64,000 bases of DNA, taken from NCBI GenBank assembly GCA_029339505.1, contig JAQISU010000166.1, positions 4,607,501-4,671,500 on the forward strand, given 5' to 3'. The notes beneath the pieces were generated by a model. It was not told where the DNA came from and did not search any database. It was given only the letters and a program-made list of their open reading frames with translations. Shown here piece after piece: positions 60,001 to 64,000 of this stretch. How positions within the stretch are numbered: position 1 is the stretch's first letter; every line of letters starts with the position of its first letter. Source of the stretch: Unio delphinus (taxonomy: Eukaryota > Mollusca > Bivalvia > Unionida > Unionidae). A program made the translations under genes and the position numbers.

Positions 60001-63000
60001 GAATCAAACCATGCTCATTAGAACTGTGGATTGATTACCTGACAGAAGAATAAAACCGTGCCCGTTAGAACTATTGATAGACTTGGTAGTAGAATAAAAA
60101 GTTTTGACTTTAAGCTACCAAGTGATGAATCGTTAATCTCGATCTACCAACCACCAACTGACAGTCATTTGTTATTTATTTACTATTCCAACTAACTGCT
60201 GCCAAATCTCGGCCCATGCAATGCGTGTTCAATAAAAAAAAACTTGCATTGTAAAGAAAAGGACAACTGACATGTTACCCTAATGGTTTGACATGTTACC
60301 CTAATGGTTTGACATGTTAACAGTTTGTGCCATATAACCTGTTTAGGTAGACTGTTATAGAACTTAATTAATTTTCATCCAAACTGCAGATCATCAAAAT
60401 GTTATAAAATTTAGTTTTACAAAAAGACAGGTGTAATTATTTCATCTCTATCAATTCATTAACTGAATTATATGCTGTCATATAAAATATATCGGCAGAT
60501 AAACATAATATTACAGGAGACTAAACTACTTCTAGCAAATACAAATCATGGTGCATATAATTAGCAGCCAAAAGGACCAGTAGCTTGAATCTTCATTAGT
60601 CTTTAGCTAGCTGATTGGCAGGAATTGAAACTGAACTAGCCACATAAGAAATGTATAGCTTCAGGCTTACTGACTATTTCTGTTTTGATGCCCCATGTAT
60701 GAATGGCAACAAGTGAAACTTGACAAGCCACACAAGAAATTTACTAGCCTCAGTTTACTACTGCTGATTTCAAGCCCCATGTATGAATGGCAACAACTGA
60801 AACTTGACCAGCCTGACAAGAAATTTACTAGCCTCAGCTTACTACTGCTAATTTCAAGCCCCATGTATGAATGGCAACAACTGAAACTTGACCAGCCTGA
60901 CAAGAAATTTACTAGCTTCAGCTTACTACTGCTGATTTCAAGCCCCATGTATGAATGGCAACAATTGAAACTTGACAAGCCTGACAAGAAATTTACTAGC
61001 CTCAGCTTACTACTGCTGATTTCAAGCCCCATGTATGAATGGCAACAACTGAAACTTGACCAGCCTGACAAGAAATGTACTAGCCTCAGCTTACTACTAC
61101 TGATTTCATGCCCCATGTATGCAATAACTTACTCTTTTTTTCTCCTCCTCAGTTCTGGCATCACTTCGAACATTAGCCCAAGGGAGGTCACTGGGCCACC
61201 ATGGAGGTCTGCATTCAGGTTTTCCCCACCCTGGCTTACTCCGACCAGTAGAGTACTTTAACATCTCAGGAATAAAATTACGTAACTGAGCCTACAAAGG
61301 AACAAAAAAGATTACATTTTTACTGCTGCTGATGAATTTGGATACTTTAGTGGTTTGTTTTGAACAATCATTGTAAAATACTTGTTACAAAAATACAGAC
61401 CATATATTCAACATAAAACAAGTTCAATGTAACAATAATAGCATAAAAGGTCTTGAGCATTTCTACAAATGTTAAGACTCATCATTACGAAACCAATCTA
61501 TAATTTAGTATGAATAGATCATGTGTTACTTTTTGTAAATCATGACAAGTATTTACAATTGTAATTCAAACAATGAAGATTTTATATTTATTTTTGGTCC
61601 CTATTTCTTCAACAAAACCTTGACAGTACATGTCAAGAAAGTATTGATAAAAATGATCATATGATGAATGGAATGTAGCCTTTATTTATGGAAGGAATAA
61701 TTTATGAGATTTGTCATTCGAAAATAACTACAATATAACAGAAGTATTACTGATCATATGGCATCTTGATTGATTTGTGCATCAATGGCCAAAAGCATCC
61801 AAATCTATAAATGTCAAACTAGAATATTGCTCTAAAATGTGTCATTTCCACAGATGCTTTAAAAAAAAATCCCATTAATCAAAAATTGAGCAAAGGACAA
61901 AAATTTCAATTATTACTTATGTTACCTGTGTCATTTTGTCAACTGGAGTAGGTATGCCATCAATAACAAGGGGAGGTAACTCATGTAGGTGCGGGTTGTC
62001 AGGCTGTGATGGGGGTGCCTGTTCAGCTAATGTTGATTCAAGATCCTGAAGAATTACATTCCTGTTGCTTCGTATCTAGAAAAGGGACATTCAATTAACA
62101 GAACTTGTTCACAACTTAATATCATCTAACAATTATTCAAAATTGTCAACTAATATGAACCAAGGCAAAATATAATGAAATGTGACAACCATCCATCCTA
62201 CATAAAGTCCTTTTTGCTTAAGATCACACTGACTTTGAATAAGCAAATGTGAAAGGCAGAAGCCATTGCCTGCATAGTGAACCAGTGCAAACAAGTGAAC
62301 ACCAAAAATAGTGGAATTGTTGACACAGTTGTTGCTGCCTCTACCATTGGAATTCTGACCAAAATATTTTGATTTTCTACTAACTGGATTCAACAAAAAA
62401 ACTGATGACTGATTATATTACAATTTTTTACAACATTCAAATAGATGACTAGACAGATAATACGAAAGTTTAGTATCAGTAACAATAAAGTGAACTCACA
62501 TTATAATTGGTATTCTTTTCAATGGTATTGTTTGGTTTAGTGGGTAAATGAACTGAATGAACATCTTGGAAGATGATAAAACAATGCAGACTGTTTAATC
62601 TTAAAAAAAATTACCCAAAATTACAGAATCTGAAAAAAGGTCAACTGCATGTGTAAATATCTCACCACATTCTCTAAGGGTTGGGATCCAAAGACCTTGA
62701 ACATCTGCATTGACTGCATTTTGCCAGGTGTGCAGCACAGTACTACAGCTTGCTGACCAACACGGGTTGTATATTCATCGATTGTGTGTCGCAGCTTCCT
62801 AATAATGGAAGATACAACCGCCTGGTCACTGCAATTATAGCTAGCATAAAAATAACAAACATAACAGCAAAACACTATGAACTTCTGTACTGTCTGTACT
62901 TGTTCATACTTTCTATGAATTTTGTACTGTCTGTACTTGTTCATACTTTCTATGAATTTTTGTACTGTCTGTAATTGTTAATACTTTCTATGAATTTTTG

Positions 63001-63921
63001 TACTGTCTGTAATTGTTAATACTTTCTATGAATTTTTGTACTGTCAGTACTTGTTCATACTTTCTATGAACTTCTGTACTTTCTGCAATTCTTTATACTT
63101 TCTTACTTAATCAATCTGTATTGCATGAGTAAAAGTTGAGAAAAACCACAATATGGAAAAGCAATCATGGGATCAAGGAGACTGACCAGGCCTCTTGTGG
63201 GTCTAAGGCAAAGCTCAGGTGGGGGGGGGGGGTCTGTGGAGCAAAGTGTTGTCAATTCTTTTTTTTAAAGCAGTAATTTTGACTATATTTTTGCATGAAA
63301 ATGTAATTGAACAATCCATATTTGTTTCTTTAATATGAAGCATACAACAAATTAATAATTAACACATACATTTCTCATTGTAAATTAAGGGGGAAAAAAT
63401 GTGATTTCTCTATCTCCAAACAATTATTAAGACAACAAATTAGATAATATCTGCTAATAATATCCCCATACATGTACATGTATTTCAGAAATGCTCTACC
63501 ACTAACTGTAAGTCATCAAAAAAGGAAATGTGTAACTGCATTGGACAACTAAAAAAATCCCAAGATAATGCATTGTTATATCTGCTGTTATATAAACACC
63601 AACTAACAGAAAGCCTAAATAATTGTTAATGACAAGACACTATTTCTGTGGCCTGGAAAAATGTATTTCCATCTCTTGCTGTCATTTGCAAGCTATACAT
63701 AAAAACTGTGCATACAAAGGAGTAATACATTTTTCATATGCCCTCAATTGGTTAAAGTGACATTGGTAAAGGTACATCATCTCTGAAGCTTGTTCCAAAT
63801 ACAAACCTGAGAAGCCTAGTCTGTTGTCTTTTCCTGCGTGATGGATTAGTTTCAAAGAAATGAGGATGTTTCCTCTTCCTGCTTGACACTATGGCAGCAG
63901 CAGCAGCAACTCCTATTGGAC
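38870..63921 (-). CDS. NRF1: Nuclear respiratory factor 1 (gene span; 7 coding exons, N-terminus outside window)
   Basis: Exons in transcript order are 63921-63807, 62798-62666, 62075-61926, 61291-61133, 52496-52248, 46452-46224 and 39066-38870. Together they give 409 residues plus a stop with all phases closing. NRF1 is a homodimeric nuclear transcription factor that binds GC-rich palindromic sites and drives nuclear genes for respiration, mtDNA maintenance and growth. Visible features are the basic NLS (SSRKRKHPHFFETNPS, RRKRQQTRLLR), the DNA-binding/dimerisation block (DEYTTRVGQQAVVLC, FKVFGSQPLENV, IPEMLKYSTGR, PGWGK, WANVRSDARTEEEKKR, WTEALRTIVKNCYK), and a Gly/Thr/Val/Gln-rich activation region ending QAVEVIAVTPAVSS. 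The human protein is about 500 residues and has ~75 residues before this first exon, so the length fits with no missing internal exon. The largest introns hold a Polinton remnant, MITEs and minisatellites. Confidence 0.97.
39553..39770. repeat. Palindromic 69-bp unit in tandem, inside a larger inverted repeat
   Basis: gaaaatcttgttattactaa starts at 39562 and again at 39631, giving two 69-bp copies. Each is itself a hairpin whose 3' end ataataacaagatttt is the reverse complement of its start. Outer arms agttaatttgaaaatcttgt (39553) and acaagattttcaaattaact (39751-39770) also pair. Confidence 0.9.
40833..41470 (+). pseudogene. Polinton PLA2-like domain protein, interrupted by a SINE
   Basis: Before the SINE the frame reads FDIQLDEKDQPSPGEYPINA. 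After it, the frame resumes with HVHDVRYKNTD, carrying the HDxxY catalytic-motif form of parvoviral/Polinton phospholipase-A2-like domains. Such domains occur in capsid-associated proteins of Polintons and parvoviruses. A TGA follows the motif within four codons of YKNTD, another stop precedes KYPHGTR, and the SINE (41002-41320) splits the domain. Non-functional. Confidence 0.62.
41002..41320 (+). mobile_element. SINE family A, young copy with 10-bp target duplication
   Basis: Flanked by AATTGATCAA at 40992-41001 and 41321-41330. The head ggtggcctagtggttag and body ttggcgctcagcattaaaag are as in family A, and the 3' tail is (CAAA)n. It lands inside the Polinton PLA2-like frame. Confidence 0.93.
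41538..42072 (+). pseudogene. Polinton integrase (retroviral-type), C-terminal half, broken
   Basis: The frame contains EQFNRTLAE, then an in-frame TGA (41665-41667), then YQFAQE, RSHEWVGRLPSVIAASNNE and KPIKKI. These match the end of the integrase catalytic core (FNRTLAERL...QYAQE...EWV.RLP..V.ALN.E...KP). After frameshifts, 42010-42060 reads RGFVFEQLQV, and the next frame PEDTQLPP, matching the conserved C-terminal end of this integrase family. The DDE residues upstream are missing. No function expected. Confidence 0.75.
42100..43084. other. Polinton interior, unassigned
   Basis: Short frames on both strands (42596-42898 +, 42865-43158 -). The - frame has PNIIIWDD, GHPPPF and, past a stop, a DSIWC segment, loosely like the C-terminal half of an adenain-type protease, but too decayed to call. 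Confidence 0.25.
43085..43225 (-). CDS. 46-aa Ala-rich hydrophobic protein in the Polinton remnant
   Basis: ATG ATG start at 43225, stop TAA at 43087-43085. The product begins MMKIFILLLAAISALIA, continues with an Ala/Val/Lys-alternating amphipathic stretch and ends FRLKSKKSS. The whole has the look of a signal or transmembrane segment plus a basic tail. A stop (TGA) lies a few codons upstream in frame, so it is a discrete ORF. I do not recognise a family. It may be a small virion or membrane protein of the element, or a chance frame. Confidence 0.35.
   Translation of the reverse strand: MMKIFILLLAAISALIASAASAVAKAAALVAVATAHGFRLKSKKSS
43370..44366 (-). pseudogene. Polinton double-jelly-roll major capsid-like protein, broken
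   Basis: N-terminal block from 44360: VVFMLDDGKYSEMYKHVSEL, VMDALVLKNESL, YYSYDVRVPESSG and IKLHVHDTSKYFLPAEAF. The middle, in other frames, has NIGHVRCSDDYS. The later block (43761-43640) has AIPLSHIFRFC, VFFCRKHTVPFVRNDAIW and GDPGKVIL. These follow the order and wording of the F54H12.2-like capsid family (…LPL.HIFGFC…V.YG.KHTL…NDAIF…AGKV.L). A final block at 43475-43375 reads FIAFLDTARVNSQ. At least three frame changes and several stops. Confidence 0.66.
44520..44848 (-). pseudogene. Polinton minor-capsid-like frame
   Basis: The 73-codon frame (44848-44627) contains YGDGLCDIVQGIFRTVAP followed by IPIAKQLG, and a further block with KAVGTIGDDASKAFSAIKER after a frame change. The Gly-Asp-Gly then I-x-x-I-F-R-x-x-x-P pattern resembles minor capsid (adenovirus pVI/X-like) proteins of Polintons and adintoviruses. 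Short and broken, so the assignment is tentative. Confidence 0.45.
44990..45720 (-). pseudogene. Unassigned Polinton frames (acidic/coiled segment and Gly/Leu block)
   Basis: Reading -, from ~45700: ACDFVKQQLQQHQEAQVEFP, then in a shifted frame KILQELPAKIAAAQPQL, VIDTIDKIDVEISTVEDLVM and PGPKPKPPARFTDEDLK, a Pro-rich linker. After a stop: SFGYSNSDKLLDL. Near 45100-45000: LSNAGDWVTRGSGLYKLCPI and RLEILIGGRQAIINSP. The consistent strand and partial openness imply one or two former genes. I do not recognise the family. Confidence 0.4.
46224..46452 (-). CDS. NRF1: NRF1 exon: activation region repeats
   Basis: The acceptor is atattgttcag before 46452 and the donor is gtaagt from 46223. It is 229 bp, in phase 0 and leaving one base. 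It encodes QQEANQAVHTLAEVASNQID and AMAALAASIGQSGGHVILTG, resembling the vertebrate EATQAVASLAEA and AVATLAEATLQGGGQIVLSG repeats. A 27-bp minisatellite starts ~130 bp upstream in the intron. Confidence 0.94.
46585..47325. repeat. 27-bp minisatellite, ~26 units
   Basis: Unit approximately (a)tatggcccactacaagata + aatgtaa. Because 27 is a multiple of three, long frames open on both strands (repeats of H-Y-K-I-N-V-N-M-A on +, of H-L-S-C-S-G-P-Y-L on -). They are by-products. The array starts ~130 bp upstream of the NRF1 exon at 46452. Confidence 0.95.
47326..50938. other. NRF1 intron, no recognised features
   Basis: Between the 27-bp array and the MITE at 50939. 47900-49010 is compositionally different, with TG-rich and palindromic TACATGTG phrases at 48330-48440, and might be a repeat. 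No ends or coding found. Confidence 0.35.
50941..51100 (-). mobile_element. Mariner-like MITE, 160 bp, TA-flanked
   Basis: Ends CAGTAGAACCTGTC and GACAGGTTTTACTG are inverted repeats, flanked on both sides by TA (50939-50940 and 51101-51102), the target duplication of Tc1/mariner elements. The interior is non-coding. Related copies at 4562-4743 and, as one end only, at 55120. Confidence 0.82.
51636..52189. mobile_element. 554-bp foldback/MITE element with long inverted arms
   Basis: Ends AGTCTGTGTCTACATTCCCG (51636) and, reverse-complemented from 52189, AGTCTGTGTCTGCATCCCCG. A second arm block (51701-51780) holding taacccgattgcgaccaggg pairs with 52008-52088 (ccctggttgcaatcgggtta). TA dinucleotides occur just outside or overlapping the ends. 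There is no transposase. It ends 58 bp from the donor of NRF1 exon 52248-52496. Confidence 0.85.
52248..52496 (-). CDS. NRF1: NRF1 exon: end of DNA-binding domain and start of activation region
   Basis: The acceptor is tctgctacag before 52496 and the donor is gtaagt from 52247. It has 83 codons, phase 0 at both ends. It encodes VSWTEALRTIVKNCYKHHGR, then a Thr/Val-rich region (NNPDGTVSIIQIDPGP, TLPDGTQATVV) matching the human NPDGTVSLIQVGTGA segment. A 554-bp foldback element ends about 58 bp from its donor. Confidence 0.96.
52713..52860. mobile_element. hAT-type MITE with 8-bp target duplication
   Basis: Ends CAGTGGGGTAGTGAG and, reverse-complemented, CAGTGGCGTAGCGAG. Flanked by TTTGACTA (52705-52712) and TTTGAGTA (52861-52868), 7 of 8 matching, the target size of hAT transposons. 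GC-rich interior (tgccctgggcaccggtggca). Non-coding. Confidence 0.85.
52869..55117. other. NRF1 intron with degenerate short repeats
   Basis: Phrases such as aatctggacataaaataaca and ggttgtgacttttgtctat recur at 53110-53230 and four times at 54570-54740. A ~38-bp triplet at 53725-53835 (attttatcctaaatataact type). An acidic 62-codon frame lies at 54070-54258. Confidence 0.45.
54070..54258 (+). other. Short acidic open frame, unrecognised
   Basis: The frame begins MDDSDDNIDLNDGLEFNQVD and a neighbouring frame continues SDSENEAEFEDFQDE. The two together look like the acidic N-terminal region of some transposon-encoded proteins, split by a frameshift. No further domain follows. Probably a TE relic or chance. 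Confidence 0.2.
55120..55260 (+). mobile_element. Decayed MITE of the CAGTNRAACCTG family
   Basis: TA then CAGTCAAACCTGTACTAAGG and GGTCACC at the left end. The right end is not clearly preserved. Confidence 0.45.
55261..57067. other. NRF1 intron, no recognised features
   Basis: AT-rich sequence; nothing identified. Confidence 0.35.
57068..57466. repeat. Minisatellite of ~26-30-bp units
   Basis: About 14 degenerate units share atgctgtatatatccctat and aaaagacta. Confidence 0.85.
57467..59040. other. NRF1 intron, no recognised features
   Basis: Two related poly-G-containing stretches (58405-58417, 58895-58906). No coding. Confidence 0.35.
59041..59262 (+). mobile_element. SINE family B, diverged sense copy
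   Basis: agtctaaagtgcttgtcttt, accaatcactgctatctcac, tctcgggatcgaccaaaat, ttcttcatccaccagttct and ctatcttatgctgagaaatg follow the order of the 27408 copy and extend to the tail (…gatgtcaaaccataaac). Its promoter head is damaged. Confidence 0.62.
59345..60100. repeat. Minisatellite of ~38-42-bp units with higher-order variants
   Basis: atggattgtcttgacagtag and aataaaaccatgtcaattag repeat about 18 times. Every few units a variant with actatgggctgctaaaaata appears, giving a multi-unit period in 59340-59690. Confidence 0.9.
60101..60604. other. NRF1 intron segment
   Basis: A 21-bp direct repeat (tgacatgttaccctaatggt) occurs two and a half times at 60268-60320. Otherwise featureless. Confidence 0.4.
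60605..61122. repeat. 84-bp minisatellite abutting NRF1 exon
   Basis: CCCCATGTATG starts at 60691, 60775, 60859, 60943, 61027 and 61111, exactly 84 bp apart, with a more diverged unit from ~60605. Because 84 is a multiple of three, long frames open on both strands (60695-61261 +, 60667-61116 -). They are not genes. Confidence 0.96.
61133..61291 (-). CDS. NRF1: NRF1 exon: core DNA-binding block
   Basis: The acceptor is tcctttgtag before 61291 and the donor is gtaagt from 61132. It has 53 codons, phase 0 at both ends. It encodes AQLRNFIPEMLKYSTGR, PGWGKPE, a Trp-rich PPWWP and WANVRSDARTEEEKKR. An 84-bp-unit minisatellite ends only about 10 bp into the intron beyond the donor. Confidence 0.97.
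61292..61925 (-). other. NRF1 intron
   Basis: 634 bp with GT/AG ends; no repeat or other feature seen. Confidence 0.6.
61926..62075 (-). CDS. NRF1: NRF1 exon: middle of DNA-binding domain
   Basis: The acceptor is cccttttctag before 62075 and the donor is gtaaca from 61925. It has 50 codons, phase 0 at both ends. It encodes VILQDLESTLAEQAPP and ELPPLVIDGIPTPVDKMTQ, the latter nearly identical to the vertebrate ELPPLTIDGIPVSVDKMTQ block. Confidence 0.96.
62076..62665 (-). other. NRF1 intron
   Basis: 590 bp with GT/AG ends; no feature seen. Confidence 0.6.
62666..62798 (-). CDS. NRF1: NRF1 exon: start of DNA-binding/dimerisation domain
   Basis: The acceptor is ccattattag before 62798 and the donor is gtgaga from 62665. 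It is 133 bp. It encodes KLRHTIDEYTTRVGQQAVVL, a short family-variable insert (GKMQSMQ), and MFKVFGSQPLENV. The split Arg codon with the previous exon restores LLRK as in other NRF1 proteins. Confidence 0.96.
62880..63115. repeat. 38-bp minisatellite, six units
   Basis: TGTACTGTCTGTA(C/A)TTGTT starts at 62886, 62923, 62961, 62999, 63037 and 63075 (37-38 bp apart), with tcatactttctatgaatttt between. It sits ~85 bp upstream of the NRF1 exon acceptor at 62799. Confidence 0.95.
63116..63806 (-). other. NRF1 intron, remaining part
   Basis: Single-copy-looking DNA with a G11 run near 63221-63231; nothing else recognised. Confidence 0.5.
63807..63921 (-). CDS. NRF1: NRF1 exon: Ala-rich segment and nuclear localisation signal
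   Basis: On the - strand the acceptor is gatgacag before 63921 and the donor is gtttgt from 63806. It is 115 bp with a two-base entry codon and a two-base exit codon. It encodes GPIGVAAAAAIVSSRKRK, then the basic cluster RRKRQQTRLLR, matching the human NLS/DNA-binding start. The previous exon(s) lie beyond base 64000. Confidence 0.95.
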
Positions 63922-64000
63922 CTGTCATCAATCAGTAATATATTAGATTATTTTATTCATCACAAGGCAAAATTCAAGCAATGTTTATTTTTCTTTTCTT
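63922..64000 (-). other. Start of the preceding NRF1 intron
   Basis: Only 79 bp, upstream of the NLS exon on -. It contains the polypyrimidine-poor acceptor ending gatgacag. Confidence 0.5.

Noticed and set aside
60667..61261. 188-codon + frame and 149-codon - frame
   Set aside because: By-products of the 84-bp array. The + frame also runs antisense across the real NRF1 exon at 61133-61291.

Overview
This window is AT-rich, intron-rich animal DNA. It carries two conserved protein-coding genes facing tail to tail. UBE2N (Ubc13, the K63-chain ubiquitin-conjugating enzyme) is on the + strand with coding exons at 5656-5757, 11454-11598, 15252-15392 and 17096-17154; its first ~10 codons are not visible and probably lie upstream of the window. 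NRF1 (nuclear respiratory factor 1) is on the - strand with seven coding exons from 63921 down to the stop at 38870; its N-terminal exon(s) lie beyond the right edge. All exon boundaries were placed by eye from homology plus GT/AG signals, and the phases close perfectly: 447 bp for UBE2N, and 1232 bp (410 codons plus a split codon) for NRF1. The two 3' ends are separated by about 21 kb with no recognisable gene.

Everything else is introns and intergenic DNA dominated by mobile elements and tandem arrays. UBE2N introns hold three RTE-like LINE copies, all antisense to the gene. One, at 7132-9132, has a perfect 15-bp target duplication and a single in-frame stop. Two tRNA-derived SINE families recur through the window: family A has 3 copies, one with a 10-bp target duplication, and family B has about 7 copies. 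Small inverted-repeat DNA elements include a hAT-type MITE with a near-perfect 8-bp target duplication, a TA-flanked mariner-like MITE family, a 554-bp foldback element and two palindromes. Many minisatellites are present, several with alternating two-subunit structure and several lying against exon edges.

The most notable non-host locus is a decayed Maverick/Polinton-type element (about 40830-45720) in the NRF1 intron between the exons ending at 46224 and starting at 39066. It has remnants of a phospholipase-A2-like capsid-type protein, a retroviral-type integrase, a double-jelly-roll major-capsid-like protein, a minor-capsid-like protein and unassigned reading frames, and a family-A SINE has landed inside the PLA2-like frame.

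The organism is a bilaterian animal. The TE mix (RTE LINEs, Polinton, tRNA-SINEs, and dispersed sequence rich in phrases such as 'gtgaccttgatctttga') suggests a mollusc or other lophotrochozoan, but that is inference. Functionally the two host genes are unrelated housekeeping genes: one acts in ubiquitin signalling and DNA-damage tolerance, the other in transcription of nuclear genes for mitochondrial function.
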